DNA of 64,000 nucleotides from Meandrina meandrites (GCA_963693305.1 OY855905.1:4342701-4406700), one strand, 5' to 3'. Shown: positions 11,990 through 24,530, counted from the stretch's first letter. Translations and numbers: made by a program. The notes: a model not told the origin generated them from the letters alone.

Positions 11990-12107
11990 TATGTAGATTC
12001 GTATATTTATATATTTATTTATTAATTAATTTTTTATATGTATTTATATTTTTATATATATTTATATATTATAAATATTTATATATTTTATCCTATATAA
12101 TATTCTT

Positions 12108-12158
<51 letters not shown>

Positions 12159-12265
12159 TTTTAGATGTATTTACATATTTTATATATATTTATATATTAC
12201 ATATATATTTATACATTTTATACATATTTAAATATTTTATACATTTTATATATATTTATATATTC
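11990..12265. repeat. TTTA/TATATTTA simple-sequence array
   Basis: Long AT-rich microsatellite including about fourteen perfect ATTT units (about 12107-12163). Open frames through it are low-complexity only. Confidence 0.9.
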
Positions 12266-13088
12266 TATTAGAAGACAGTCTAATCAACTGAAGATTTGAC
12301 TTGGCATATTTATTACTAACTAGTTTCGTACCGCACAACTTGTACGGCACTCCTCAGATAAATTTGCCAAAAGTAAAGATTACAACGTTACGCTGGCTTA
12401 TATAGGGACGCTTGATAAATGGAAAGTATAAAATTACAACAAAATGAGGCATCAGTGACTGTATTGCATTAGATTTCTATTCAGTCTAGAGGAATCAGTT
12501 CATTCAAACGCTAAGAGCAAAGTTGCTCCACATGTAATCTATTGCGGCTGCGACTTATTTAATTGAAGGCAAAGGTAATGACAATTCACAGACGAATTTC
12601 GATACGATTGATATAATTATTGTTACTTTGGACGTTTTACCCGTTGTCGACCTTTATTAAAATGTAGAAAATCAAACGTTGAATCAAGTCTCTATCCGAT
12701 ATTGCACACATATTTCAAATCTACCTTGACCTAATGTAACAGCCATGTTTTAATTTCTTCATTAAGAGAAATGACATGCCCGGACTTTATTTTTAGCTAC
12801 ATATACATATAGAAAATTTTCAATTAAAGAAAACTGCAAAAAATTGACAAAGCAATAATTACGTCAAACTTTTTTACGATTGCGAGCAAAACGCGTTTTA
12901 CACCAGACTCGTAATAGCTTTTAAAATATATTGGCTATTGTAAAAAAACGTTAAATTGAAAACAAAACATTAATGTCACATACTACACAATACCGTCCGG
13001 GGTTGGTTAATATATTTCTCACGATTGCTATACAAGTCACGTGCACTTGTTTGTTCATGAACATGATCAATACAATAATGACTCCATG
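12266..13088. other. 3' flank of the cysteine-rich gene, copy A
   Basis: No gene seen. From about 12435 to 13088 this flank is directly similar to 21942-24530 (copy B). Copy A lacks the solo LTR, the hAT-like insert and the Tc1-like MITE present in B, so it serves as the empty-site reference for them. Confidence 0.7.
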
Positions 13089-14414
13089 TTAGAATAACAG
13101 TTTGTCCATCAACATGGTGAACGTGACAATAACACCACACAGGGCAGCGGTACCATGAGACATCTCAGTAGCACCATTCCATGGAGGTTTTTTTGAAACT
13201 GCCAGTGTTTGGGAGGTGTTACATGATTTGTCAGAGCACGAAGCCAGAGACTTGATCCAAACTTTGCTTCCATCCACCTGCACAGGAAGTGCTCCGTTTT
13301 CTACGGCTGCGGCAAACTCGTGGATGGTCTGGTTGAAGTTAACGGATGGGGTGGACGTACTAACAATACCCAGGGCTTTGATGTCTGCCAAGACTATAAC
13401 GATGTCCAGGTCATCATAATAGGCAAGCCAGTCCATAACATCCGTATTCCACTTCAAAGCCCTTGCAATCGCTGAACCGACCTTGTCTGCGAACCTGCTT
13501 TGGGCATCAGTTTCTGGAAGCGGATCAGTAGAACGCCGTTTTCGTTGTGTGAACTTTTGGAATTTTAGCACGAAGAATTTTATCATTCCCTGTAATTTGT
13601 GCTTAATAAATTTGGCGTTCTCTACGGTTTTGGACCAGGTACATATGGTTCCTATTTTCCAAAATCCTTTCAGTGACTCCCATGCTGTATCTAACTCGGC
13701 AAAAGACCCCCTGATAGTCCAGAAGATCTTGTAGTATTGTAAGTAATCGAGATCACAGATCGACGGCACATCTTTATCCGGTTTTAAGTAGCATGGAGTG
13801 TGTGAAGTAAAGGCTTCCTCTCGTATCTCTTCACATGTTGGCTTGGCCCAAGGCCGCAGCAAAGGTACAAGGGCGACCTGAAGACACTTACGAACACCAT
13901 CCATCCATTTCTGCCCATCTGCACTGAATTTGGCTCTTCGCTCATCAAACAAACTGCAAAACTTCTCAGCGTACCTTATAGCATAAGCGTTGCTTGTAGC
14001 TTCACAAGGATATTTCTTTTCCAAGCAGTTGCGGTACCAATCACAAGAATCTCCAGAAGGACTGAAGCACTCTGGAGGCAGCGATGTAGTGGGAGAAACC
14101 GTGTATGGATACGAAGTTGAAATACTAGGCTTACAGGAACAATCCTCTGTAACTGAGCCACGTTCTTTGTCGTGTACCTCAATCATGCACTGGTACCAAC
14201 AATAGGTTGCAGAGCGGTCCAAACAGATGTGTTTGTGGCCGCTTTTTTGTTGGATGTAGGCATTTGTCAGGCAGGTTGCCCACTGATATTGATAATAGTA
14301 CCGGGGCCGTTGGATGCATTCCGTATGTCCTGATGGACCTACATCTCTGTCACACTGGGCGGCCAAGCCACTGTGCACCACAAACTGAAATAACAGAAAC
14401 GTCAACACCCACAT
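13089..14414 (-). CDS. Secreted/GPI-type cysteine-rich protein, single exon (copy A)
   Basis: A 441-residue open frame. It starts with a secretory signal (MWVLTFLLFQFVVHSGLAAQ). A Cys-rich N-terminal region follows (CDRDVGPSG.., CLTNAY.., CWYQCM), then a linker rich in S/T/P. A second domain begins CFSPSGDSCDWYRNCLEKKY and contains the paired-Cys, helix-rich segment YAIRYAEKFCSLF..KWMDGVRKCLQ. The last about 20 residues are hydrophobic (ALCGVIVTFTMLMDKLLF) after a small-residue stretch, consistent with a GPI-attachment signal. A KRKRRS-like basic site (RKRRS at about residue 295) could be cleaved by furin. I do not recognise the family for certain; the second domain distantly recalls stanniocalcin-type Cys spacing. 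A paralogue is split between 24531-25537 and 42067-42381. Confidence 0.8.
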   Translation of the reverse strand: MWVLTFLLFQFVVHSGLAAQCDRDVGPSGHTECIQRPRYYYQYQWATCLTNAYIQQKSGHKHICLDRSATYCWYQCMIEVHDKERGSVTEDCSCKPSISTSYPYTVSPTTSLPPECFSPSGDSCDWYRNCLEKKYPCEATSNAYAIRYAEKFCSLFDERRAKFSADGQKWMDGVRKCLQVALVPLLRPWAKPTCEEIREEAFTSHTPCYLKPDKDVPSICDLDYLQYYKIFWTIRGSFAELDTAWESLKGFWKIGTICTWSKTVENAKFIKHKLQGMIKFFVLKFQKFTQRKRRSTDPLPETDAQSRFADKVGSAIARALKWNTDVMDWLAYYDDLDIVIVLADIKALGIVSTSTPSVNFNQTIHEFAAAVENGALPVQVDGSKVWIKSLASCSDKSCNTSQTLAVSKKPPWNGATEMSHGTAALCGVIVTFTMLMDKLLF

Positions 14415-15441
14415 CTTACTCCAAGCTGAACCTGTAAGTTATCAAATGGAAATAACTAACATGAGGGAATTAATATTATAACAAAAATTAGCAGCAAGAT
14501 GGAGTAAGCAATCATAATGAATAAATTCGAAATAACCAGCAGTGTTCAGTAAGAACTTTCTTGACCGAAAAACAAGACAATTAACTTCAAAACTATCGAG
14601 GGAAGCATTTTCGATCTTTGCATTAGAAACCTGTGCGTATTTTTGCCTCAAAAGTACACCATTGTTTAGTTGTCATATATCTGGGGGAGGGTGCTTTTCC
14701 AAAACCAAATAATTCAGCCCTCAAGCCCTTCATGCATGCGAAATCGAAAAACAATTTTTTCAATTCAAACTTAGTGGTGGAATCAATGAGAAGACGAGCT
14801 GCCAAAACGTGTACAACATTCCCTTGTCACGGATCAACATCGCCCAATACAAATAAACGGCACGCAATGCATGCAGAAGCGATGACGTTTCACAAGGGGT
14901 CTTTAAGAATTTTCAGGAAATTTGACAGAAAATTTCAAGAAAGTTAATAAAAATAGCTGACAACTTCTGTGTTGAATGATTGTTCGACAAAAGTTGCGTT
15001 ATGTTGCAGGGAGATATCTGATACTGACGACATATGATACAAGGTCAAACGCTGTCTTGAAATTGTTGAGCCCTTTTGTTTTAAAAAAAATTAAAGATTT
15101 CTGTTTACTAAATCTTATAAAATACATCAAATATAATTAGTCTCTTTCACTTATACTTAGAATTAGTCCTTTCTAACTGCCCGGGAGTATTTTGCTTTAA
15201 GTTCTATGCAGTGCTTTCTTGTTGAGTTAAACATGATTTCTTTTCTACTGACGTTTATTCCTGAACAACATCTGTGTTGAATGATTGTTTGACAAAAGCT
15301 GTGTTATCTTGTAGCGCGACATCCGATACTGACGACATACGATACAAGGTCAAACGCTGTCTTGAAAATGTTTAGCCCTTTTCTTTTAAAAAATGTAAAG
15401 ATTTCTGTTTACTAAACCTAATAAAACACATCAAATATAAT
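14415..15441. other. Upstream flank and first part of a tandem duplication
   Basis: No gene supported. About 14958-15262 is repeated directly from about 15263 (TCTGTGTTGAATGATTG, GATACAAGGTCAAACGCTG and following), and the second copy is interrupted at 15442 by a transposon and resumes at 16678. Confidence 0.6.
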
Positions 15442-16677
15442 CAGAAGTCCATAACTAGAAGTCTACATCTGGTATTGGGGCGCGTGCTATGTCTTTCGCG
15501 TGTAGGCTATTTTTAGAAACTGATGTCTCGCGAGAAAATGACGTAACCCACTATTTCGACACGATTGGAGTTCTAAGTTGCGGCCGAATATTTTGGAAAG
15601 TGGCAGGTGAAATAAATCAAATCACATCAAAACACTTGACAGGCCATTCTCTTTAATTCTCACATTTCGACAGAAGTAGTATCGTAGATAGTGATTTCAA
15701 ACGTCTGTTCAGTGGCATTTGAAGGCGAGTGAAAAAGCAACCCGTCGCCGGGTTTCCGTAGACAAACTCACAAAACAAACAGGTCGACTTTTTATAATTT
15801 ACGAGAGAATTTATGAACAGAAGTTCACCAAACTTTTAGTAGTTAACTGTGTCTTTATTTTGTACAGCATATCTTCGTGTTAAAATACTGAACAACATAC
15901 ACAACACAATAGCTGCACACTGCGAAGTGCCCGAGAAGCACAACTTGAATTAAACTTTTGACGGATGTGAATGAAATCATCATTGTTCGATGAATTAAAC
16001 TCGTATTTCTATTCATATTAAAACAAGTACATTACCTTAGTCAGTCTTTTGTTTTCATGCCGTCCTCATAATTCCAAAAACATGTGAAACTCGCCAAACT
16101 TGTCGTTTTCTCTGAATGTTGTTCTCAAACGAATCAAACTTCATTCTGTTCATTCCGCGCTCGATGTTGAGCGCTTCAGGGACCACGGTTTTGTTTTTCA
16201 AAATAGCAACGAACCTGTGCCAAAATGCACTTGCTCTCTTAATGCCTGTCACTCGGAATTAGTCTATCTTGCCCGCTGCCATTTCGTATTCTGACTCCAA
16301 AACACTGAGGTCCTCTCGCTTATTTGGATGCTCCGAATTTTTACAACTTCGATGCTATCGTCATCGATGAAAGATGGCCTGATGATTCTTGTCCGGACGA
16401 TTTAATCCTCACAAAACGGAAATTACGATGACCAACAAACAGAAATTTTGTAATGCCGTTCGCTCGAGTTCATTCGTCCTCTGCAGTTCTGCTTTTCTTC
16501 AAAAGTTTGTTCAACCAATCAAAGGCGCGAATTAAAAAATACTTCAATGTGATTGGCTACTTGTTCGCGGCAAAGCTGTTCTAAAAATAGCCTACACGCG
16601 AGGAGCGCGAGGTACACGCGAAAGACATATCTCAAAGCCTATTACCAGAGATGTAGACTTCTAGTTATGGACTTCTG
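15442..16677. mobile_element. 1.24-kb inverted-repeat DNA transposon, non-autonomous (hAT-like ends)
   Basis: Ends CAGAAGTCCATAACTAGAAG... and its reverse complement ...CTTCTAGTTATGGACTTCTG extend into about 90-bp arms (AGACATAG..CGCGTGTAGGCTATTTTTAG shared in inverse). The flanking 7 bp ATATAAT are duplicated (15435-15441, 16678-16684). The first copy of the surrounding tandem repeat (about 15130-15145) has the uninterrupted site. CAG..CTG ends suggest hAT, though hAT duplications are normally 8 bp. Internal short frames show no transposase motif. Confidence 0.65.
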
Positions 16678-18313
16678 ATATAATTTATGTCTTTCGTTTA
16701 TACATAGAATCGGTCCTTTCTAACTGCCCGGGAGTATTTTGCTTTCAGTTCTACGCCGTGATTTCTTGTTGAGTTTTACTTGAATTCTTTTCTACTGACG
16801 TTTATCCCTGAAGTTAGTTCCAAATTCTATTCGGTTCTAGAAAGATCGGTCGATTGCAACAGGCAACAGATCCCGTCCGTCCACTCGCACGACGACAAGA
16901 ACAAGAACACAAACCATGCACCTAGTTCCCAATGCTCTTCGGTGCAATTCAGGGAGTAATCGCGCTCACACCGTAACACCAAAAATTCCATAAATTCCAT
17001 CGCTTTTTCGCTTTACAGCATTAACCGATGACGTCATTATATGACGTCATCGCTTAAAAATGCAGAAAATGGTTTGGATTAGTATGATAAAGAATGTGCT
17101 GATCAACATGGAGTTTAATGTTGTTTGTTCGTCTCAAATGATCATAATTTCAATAATCAGCGCTGTAATGCTGTAACTTGTCCGAAACTCTCACTGTCCC
17201 ACGCATAAAGCATTGTAGATTAATTAACTGCGAATTATCACGGGCTTTTACCTAAGTGAGTCATGAATGACTCACCTACTTCCACTGACTCAGCGATGAT
17301 CACTTCCACCGAAGCTAATACCCTGTTCTCAATAGACCGAAACATGATTAGTCTGATCACGAATGAAACATGTTTCGCTATGAAAAGTGTTCACATCAGA
17401 CGGTGCGTTGCGCGAATCATGATCAAAACATGTATATTCTGAGCATGATTGAAACAACCTCACGAGGTAATTTCAATCATGATCAGATGAAACACGTTCA
17501 AATTGGCGGACATGTGGAGAGGAGCCGAGTGCCCAAAAAGATCCAAATTGGGCCTGCAAGGAGTCCAAATGTTTTGTTTAAATCTGGGCCGATGTAGCGA
17601 CATAACGGCAATTATTGGTGATGGGTTGAGAGCAGAATATTTGAGAGAACATCGCCACAAAACTTAACGGCAGCGGTTGCAAGCCCAATGTAAAACAAAA
17701 ATTTACAAACAAATCTTCTTGTACAGAAGATAGCGCAAATGCAGTCTGCTCGCTTAACGCTGGAAAGCCCTTCTCCACCGCAGGTGTTTAAAATTGACAC
17801 TAATTATAAAAACCAAAGAATAAATGGAAATGTTATAGAAATTTCGAGCTCCATTTTTCTTTTAGAGTCAACAAGATTTATGCCCGTACCGTAAAACCGC
17901 ATAAATTACACAACCAGACATGAAATGTTTTTGCAACTGACATCCGATGTGAACAATGCATTATATTAACAAACGTGTTTAAGAGAAACGTGTTTCAACG
18001 AAACATGTTTCGGGTTAAATGCGAACACAGCTTTAGCTTACAACGGAATTGAGCAGAGCGAGTGAGTGAGTCTTCGAGACGATACAGCGAAATTCTAATG
18101 TACGTCGAGAGGAATTAATAACTGAACTATCTGAACCTAATTAATAATGCTGTGCAATGGTTACCAAAAACTGCATAACAGGTAGCCTAGACTCTTCGAG
18201 ACAGATGCAGAATGGAATCCACCTACTTGATAAAAAAAAACACCTGATTTACCTCCGTCTTGGAATCCGGCAAGCTCTATAACTATATTATTTAGCCACA
18301 TGGTTTCACATAC
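16678..18313. other. Intergenic DNA
   Basis: To about 16822 this completes the tandem duplication begun at 15263. The rest has scattered palindromes such as GAAACATGTTTC (near 17367 and 18000), TGACGTCAT motifs at 17030-17050 and inverted TGAGTCATTCATGACTCA-like sequence at 17258-17276. No gene is supported. Confidence 0.4.
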
Positions 18314-18418
18314 CGTGTATTTCATCACATTCAGTGTAAGGTGTCTTGTTATGATTGACACACATGTAACAGTTCCATAGAGGCGCATTTGAGGCACCCG
18401 AAGGATACACGTACGCAT
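18314..18418 (-). CDS. Possible Ly6-like first-half exon
   Basis: A 105-bp segment bounded by a CAAG acceptor (18420-18419) and a GTATGT donor (18313-18312), phase 1 at both ends. It encodes a run without stops ending in NCYMCVNHNKTPYTECDEIH, a CxxC..C start typical of Ly6/uPAR domains. Symmetric phase-1 exons match the Ly6-like exons at 2.8-3.6 kb. No partner exons were found with confidence, and 60,780-60,975 contains a weakly similar decayed copy. This may be a real exon or a relic. Confidence 0.35.
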
Positions 18419-19763
18419 CTTGGTGAAGATTCTACATTGTATAGTATGGCCTGGTTTCGATTTGCATTAATACTGTGCTAGCACTGGCCAGCACTGCCTT
18501 TCTCAGAAAGAAATTGAAAGCCGCATCTGGCATGTTCCACTGATGTACAAGCCTACTTCCGAGTGTCTGATCAGATTCGTTTAGATAACACTATTATACA
18601 ACTATTGTGGGCTGAAACGTGTCCGCGTTCGCCAGTTTCGAAGTTTAATTTCTTCAATTGTGCAAAGCACAAAAGGTTTGTAAAAAAGGGCTTATGTGAG
18701 ATGTAATTTTGCGCTGTAAATTCAGCAAAGCTTAGCAACGCCCTCTTCACGAATATTTCCTGCGAACGCCGTGCACATTTGCTTCGTTGAGGCACTTACC
18801 ATGCAGTGACAAAAGTTATTCAGATATTGCATTCATTAAACATACTCTAAAATACTGTACTCACCGAAGAATGTCCACTGGGAGAAACAGAAGAATATTA
18901 AAATCCAAAGTTTCCACCGTCAGAGGGCAAGTGGTCGAAGTAAGCAATCTTACGACTTGCTGTGATAGCGCGGGATGGTAATTACACGCGTTGGAAATGT
19001 AAATATCGAGTACTTGGAGGGTAGGGATCGAGGGGGAACCTTTCGAAGTGGGTTTTATTTCTATCGTGATTCCGGCAGCGAAGCGTGAATGACAACGGAA
19101 ATGTTGATTATATGAAAAAAGAAATCATTTTCTTGTGCTTTGTTTTTCTTTCAGTCAATTGGTAGGTAGTGTTACTACGAAAGTATTCGAACGTCCCGCA
19201 GGACCCCTCGTGAACCGTGAAGTGACTCTCACTTCCTCGATTTCCTAGAAATGGTTAAACGTCTACTCTTGCATGTAAATATGCCAACGCTTCAATGAAA
19301 CAAAATGCGAACTATGTTTATCCTTATTTATCCTTTCATCCTTATGAAAAGAGTGCTTTTCCAATTGCGAAATTGAATACTTTGCAATGAAATGCGAAAT
19401 GTGTTGACCTTTTCGCTTCTCTCTGACAAAATTCATTGTTAAAACCAAATGGTGAATGAAAAGCGATGCAGGTGGTCCAAAAGATAATTCGCCATAATTT
19501 GACGCTGAGACACTGAAATTTGCATTATAAAAAATGTGGGTCACGACACGAGCCGTGTGCTCCTTTTCGTTTAGAAATTGATTGGATCCCGGAAAAGGCG
19601 GAGGGGGCGGCTGGTTACCAATAAAATCTACGGGGACTGTTGCGAACTGTTGCGAAGTATTATTTGGAGTAAGGCAATAGTACCTTTGTCGAGTCCTGAC
19701 TTTTCAGCGTCAGTAAGTTGAACTTACTAAGTACGTGCCTAACCTTTATTCCAGCTGGAAACA
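18419..19763. other. Intergenic DNA
   Basis: No supported gene. The segment at 18475-18545 (ACTGCCTTTCTCAGAAAG) resembles 61,020-61,065, indicating a diverged duplication with the right part of the window. Confidence 0.4.
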
Positions 19764-20950
19764 GCATAAATGAGTACTAAACCAAAGCCGACTAAAACCA
19801 AATTGATTAGAAGCAGAGCTAGTCTTCTTCAGCATTTCTTTTACAAGAGATCCGGCAACAGACAAGTCAAGCAGTTTTATTCTTCGTTGCGTGGTCCTCT
19901 GTATCCAAACTTTTTTCAAAGCCGACTGTGAGAAGTTTTATCGTCTCATCCGGCTGAAGGCCCATTTAAATGGTCGTGAAAGTAATGATAATGAAACAGC
20001 TTCAGAATTGCTTTGCAAAATTCAATCCCAAAATCTCTACCTGGACTTCCCTTGAGGGAAAATTCTCTGCCGTAGACCATTACATTGATCGATGTCGTCG
20101 ATCTTTCAATACGTTGAACTTGGAAGCCAAGACATCTTACAACAACCTATCGCAAGCTGAGAAGAAGCACTTAAAGACCTTAGGAAATGGAACGATATCC
20201 TCATCAAACTTGCCGACAAAGGTGGTGCAGTTAAAGCGGTAGTTGTCTACTCGCGCCCATTATACATTCAAGAGGTAGAACGACAATTATAGGACGGTCG
20301 CTTTTATGAGCGTCTCGACCACGATCCTTTGAGGCACAAAAAACACAGTTAAAGCTACTGTGGACGATATGATCTCGAAAAAACGAACTTCCACCTTCAG
20401 CAAAAAATCTTATCGACACCACACCTCACACATCCCGTTTCTACCTGCTTCCGAAAATACACAAACCCGACAATCGTACGCAAAAAAAATGGCGACTGGT
20501 ACATTTACCTATAATGCTTAGCGCGCGAATACTGCGAAAACGCTCATAGAAGCGCACAGAAAAGCTCTAAAACCTTGAAACCCAGCATGAACAATGTTGT
20601 TAGTACGGGGATGAATTTGGCAAAAACAAAGCTTTCTGTGTGCCATATGGGCTCTGTTAGGTGCGCAAGGTATTGTGGTCAAATGTACCGCCTCCATCTT
20701 TTTTCTTACGGAGGATCAGTTACGGCTTGCAACTGTCCAACGGAGAACATCGCTGCCTTCTTTGATCACGTAATGTCGCCCCTAGTGGCCAAATCAACCA
20801 CCTATGTCAAGGACTCTAACCACACACTGGACATTTTCTACTCTTTCGAATTCAACAATTCCAACTCTGATCAACCCTTCCTCTTCACAATAGACGTTAA
20901 GAACACACCTGGTTTTGGACGGGATTATCGCCGCCGAGCTCCCTTATAAA
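19764..20950 (+). pseudogene. Degraded reverse transcriptase, probably Penelope-like
   Basis: Fragments in changing frames read as a reverse-transcriptase ORF: a segment with LADKGGA at about 20205-20230, RPLYIQE at about 20258, FYLLP near 20440 followed by KIHKPDN, then CPTENIAAFFDHVMSPLV (20730-20790), TYVKDSNHTLDIFYSFEF and FTIDVK (20890). The PKIHKP and C.CPTE landmarks are typical of Penelope-like elements and related retroelements. Stops, frameshifts and about 230 bp of foreign sequence between PDN and CPTE show it is dead. No GIY-YIG nuclease part is visible. Confidence 0.5.
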
Positions 20951-21941
20951 TGAGATGATTGAGTATGTAATTTCTCTTGGTGCAAATGATAAATCATTCT
21001 TAATTTTAACTGTGCAAATAATATTTATTAAAACTTAGAGATCAGTGCAATAGATTTTACCTAGGATAGAAGGTAACTCCTTGTAAGCGTTCGTGATGGA
21101 GAATGCATTATCAGTGAGTCGTCTTGTATATTTATTTCTCCGCGTTTTATGTTAATGCGCTTCAGTATCTGCAGCGCAGGTTTTTTATCAAGCCACTCTG
21201 CGTGCTCAATTTACCAACGTCGGTCATTCTTTAAGCCGAACTGACCAATAACTATAACATTTAATTGCGGTAAGACGGTATTACAGTGAAGGACGGAGAC
21301 CAAAAAAAGAGACAAAGTACAGTTACAAATTTATTTATTCTATGTTACTGCCTAAAACCTACAAAGATACGAAACCCGTATGTAAAAAAACCGTTGGAGT
21401 GCGCGTTAGCCGAGTAAACATGACTTAGCTTAGGTCGGCACGATTTTAAAATTCGCTAATGAAAAATTACACAATGTAGGTATTCCACGTTATTTACTTA
21501 ACAAATGACGCTCGTCATCAAAAATTACATTCACCATTCCTCGTTTGTGATATGCATCCCATGGTGCAATGAGGTGGGATGGATTCCAGATCTTTCAATG
21601 ACGTGTTTCTTTTTGAAACCGCCTCATAATATTTAATAGCAAATCATAAGCAAGGCGCTTTGTATCTTGATCAAAGAGATAGAAAATGCTTCTTGCTAAC
21701 AATAACCGCAAATATCGGGGCATCTGTAAAATTCTTTACTGCCATATAAATACATTTTTAATTAAAACAAAGATGCAGCCAAGATCCTGGTTCTTCTTTT
21801 CAAGGTAAATTTATAAATCCTGAGAAAAGACAAGATTTGAAGAACCAGACGGAAAGTATAAGTACAATATTGCTAAAATGCAAAGGGGTATCCTCTCCCC
21901 GCTCCAGCCCCAGAATTATATTTATTTTGATAAATACAAAA
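20951..21941. other. Intergenic DNA
   Basis: Nothing recognisable; no supported gene or RNA. Confidence 0.4.
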
Positions 21942-22188
21942 TGAGGCATCAGTGAATGTATTGCATTTGATTTCCATACAGTCTACAGGCATCATTTTTT
22001 TTCAGACGCCTAGAGAAAAGTTACTCTACATGTAATCTATTGTGGCTGCAACTTGTTTAATTGAATGCAAAGGCAATGGCGTAATTCACAAACGAATTTG
22101 TTTACGATTGATATAATTATCGTTACCTTGGACGTTTTACCCCTTGTCGACCTTCATTAAAGTATGGAAAATCAAACGTTCAATCAAG

Positions 22189-22947
22189 TGTGATAGAAGG
22201 ATTTCGCTCAGAGCTTGTACTCCGTTGTCATTTGCATGCAGCAACGTTCAAGGCGATTCAAGTTCACTAGATTTGTTGTTAGGTTTCTTATACTCACAAT
22301 CTATTCTTCTTGACTTTAGTCCTCAGTCTTTCTTCTGTACTTTCTTGACTCACAAGTTACTTTCATCTGATCTTGACTCTCTCTAATTTTCTTGTTTTAC
22401 ATTGCTGCTTATATAGGTTTTTAGCTGCTTAATAACATGCACATACTTTACGTTATTTTGCTTTAGTTTAAGATTAAGATTCCTAGATAAAATTGATTAG
22501 GAAGTACACATCCACCTAAGTTTGCAAGTTATGGCTTTTCGGGGAAATAGAGAATAGTTCTAAGGGAATAAATGTCAAGATTGAGACACGATGTCCCATG
22601 GTTGACGGATCAAAATATATTAGTTCTATCATCAGTAAATTCAACTCACGTTTGCAATCACGAAAATTCCTAAACTTTGTTCCTAACACATAAAAATCAC
22701 AAGGCAAGAACTTAAATACAAGAAAACACTTTGGTGTGCAGAAATGGGCGCTGGCTGTGCCTCAGTTCAGTGGCTACAAAAACTGTGAACTTAGGTTCAC
22801 ATCGTAAACTTGTGTTTATAGTTATTTTCGACATATTGTGGATTTCTAGAAACTTCGGCACTAATTGCCTTAACCTTAAAAGCCACTAATCAAGATTTAA
22901 TTTAACTTTTCATTTTTGCAATTGATCCTGCAAAACATCTTGTGACA
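22189..22947. mobile_element. Solo LTR (759 bp)
   Basis: Starts TGTGATAGAAGG and ends CTTGTGACA (TG..CA), flanked by a 4-bp direct repeat CAAG (22185-22188, 22948-22951). Copy A (about 12690) has the uninterrupted ..AATCAAGTCTCTATCC.. site with one CAAG. A TATATAGG promoter-like motif lies near 22410. The size, TG..CA ends and short duplication fit a Gypsy-type solo LTR left by recombination. Confidence 0.75.
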
Positions 22948-22977
22948 CAAGTTTCTATCCGATATTGCACACACATT

Positions 22978-23245
22978 CACGGCCGTACAGTAACCAGACT
23001 TCAGAGCAAGACTAGGCAAGTTTCGAGCGCCGAAGGCGCGAGACGCTAAGGGGGTCGGGGGCATGCTCGCCCAGAAATGTTTGAAATCTAAAGGCTCACA
23101 AATGCTCTCAGTGTTAAACATTTTCCATGGAATTTTCCAATTTTTTCTGGAGATTATTTTTTCAGTTGAACGTTTCTTAAAAAAGGCCAAAATCATGACG
23201 AGGCAAGTGCCTCGTCTTGCCTCATGCTAGCTATATACGGCCCTG
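22978..23245. mobile_element. 268-bp hAT-like MITE
   Basis: Ends CACGGCCGTA / TACGGCCCTG are imperfect inverted copies of a CAGGGCCGTA-like hAT terminus. CACATT lies on both sides, and copy A has the uninterrupted site (GCACACATATTTCAAATC). The interior carries a short inverted GCGAGAC / GTGCCTCGTC region. No coding content. Confidence 0.55.
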
Positions 23246-23489
23246 CACATTTCAAATCTACCATACACTAATGTACAGCCAAGCTTTAATTTCTTCATTA
23301 AGAGAAAATGATGTGCCCGGGCTTATTATTGGCTACATATACATATAGAAAGTATCCTAAATTTCCTATACCCATGGTCGTTTTCAACTAAAGTAAACTG
23401 GATAAAAAATGACAAAGCAATGATTACGTCAAACGTTTTTTACGATTGCGAGCACAACGCGTTTTACAAAGGGCTCATAACAGCTTTTA

Positions 23490-23816
23490 CAGTCAAAATA
23501 CTCAGCGCGTGCCGCTTAGAATTCCGGAATGGTTTTGATTAACGGCGAACGGATTGCATTATTCGTTTCAAACATTCAAATTTAATTTGAATATTGTAGA
23601 TCATCCAACAGTGAACACGTGAGCACGTGAACCTGTAAAAAATAAACCAATCAAATTGCTTCATTTCTGACAGGCTCACGTGTTCACGTGTTCACGGTTG
23701 GATGTTCTACAATATTCAAATTAAATTTGAATGTTTGAAACCAATAATGCAATCCGTTCGCCGTTAATCAAAACTTTTCCGGAATTCTAAGCGGCACGCG
23801 CTGAGTATTTTGACTG
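23490..23816. mobile_element. 327-bp palindromic Tc1/mariner-like MITE
   Basis: A near-complete inverted repeat starting CAGTCAAAATACTCAGCGCG and ending with its complement, with a TA duplication (23488-23489, 23817-23818). In copy A (about 12915-12925) the same position reads GCTTTTAAAATAT with a single TA. CAGT ends plus a TA target are the signature of Tc1/mariner derivatives. Confidence 0.85.
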
Positions 23817-23974
23817 TAAAATATGTTGGCTATTGTAAGAAACATCAACAAACATCATTAACGGACGTTTTTACACAAGAAAAAAAAAAACAAAACATTA
23901 ATGTCACATACTACTCAATACTGTCCGTAATTGGTTAATATATTTCTCACGGTTACCAGAGAAGTTTGTTCATT

Positions 23975-24497
23975 AATATCATGGATGACATATTACTCCT
24001 TAATTTTGGCGCGAAATTAGCGCTAATTTATAATTTCACATGTGAAATTACAAAATTGCCATGGCAACGTTTCCCATGTTTCAGTGCCAAGATGGCGTAC
24101 AGGATTTTAAAAGATGATCTTAAAGCTTAAACTTTGAACATTTTCGCTCAAATTTCACCTTGGACAGTTTGTTTGGTCTTCTTATAATCTTTTAGCGATA
24201 ACATGAATGGCATTAAGCAGATTTTTGAGCGTTTTTGCACGGGCGTCGTTTCCAACCGGTTCGTTCATGACGATACAATAAACAAGTTAAAAGAGTACGC
24301 TTGTAAGCGTAATTTGTCACCCATGATATTAAAAGGTAACCAAATGGTATACTCGTGAAATTAGGAAATAATTTCACTTGCATTTTGTCAAAATTCTAAT
24401 AATTTCCCGAGCCTTCAGGCGAGGGAAATTATCAGAATTTTCACAAAACCCGCGTGAAACTATTTCCTAATTTCACTCGTCACCACTTGATTACCCA
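23975..24497. repeat. Composite palindromic insertion before copy B stop codon
   Basis: Sequence absent from copy A between the TTTCTCACG..TTTGTTCATTAA stretch and GAACATGATCAA. It includes the inverted pair ATCATGGATGACA / TTGTCACCCATGAT (about 23980 and 24320) and a second palindrome at about 24345-24490 (GTGAAATTAGGAAATAATTTCAC and its complement). Exact ends are unresolved. Confidence 0.5.
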
Positions 24498-24530
24498 TAC
24501 GAACATGATCAAGACGATAATGATTCCATG

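Larger units (their letters stand above)
21942..24530. repeat. 3' flank of the cysteine-rich gene, copy B (segmental duplication)
   Basis: Directly similar to 12435-13088: ATGAGGCATCAGTGA, AAAATCAAACGTT.AATCAAG, GATATTGCACACA, TTTCAAATCTACC, GTCAAACGTTTTTACGATTGCGAG and the stretch before the stop codon recur in order. Expanded by insertions at 22189-22947, 22978-23245, 23490-23816 and about 23975-24497. Confidence 0.8.

Noticed and set aside
11974..12231. Open frame rich in Tyr/Phe/Ile
   Set aside because: Translation of a TTTA/TATA microsatellite.
17370..17990. Inverted-repeat transposon bounded by GAAACATGTTTC
   Set aside because: Only the self-palindromic GAAACATGTTTC is shared by both sides; surrounding sequence does not pair convincingly and no target duplication was found.
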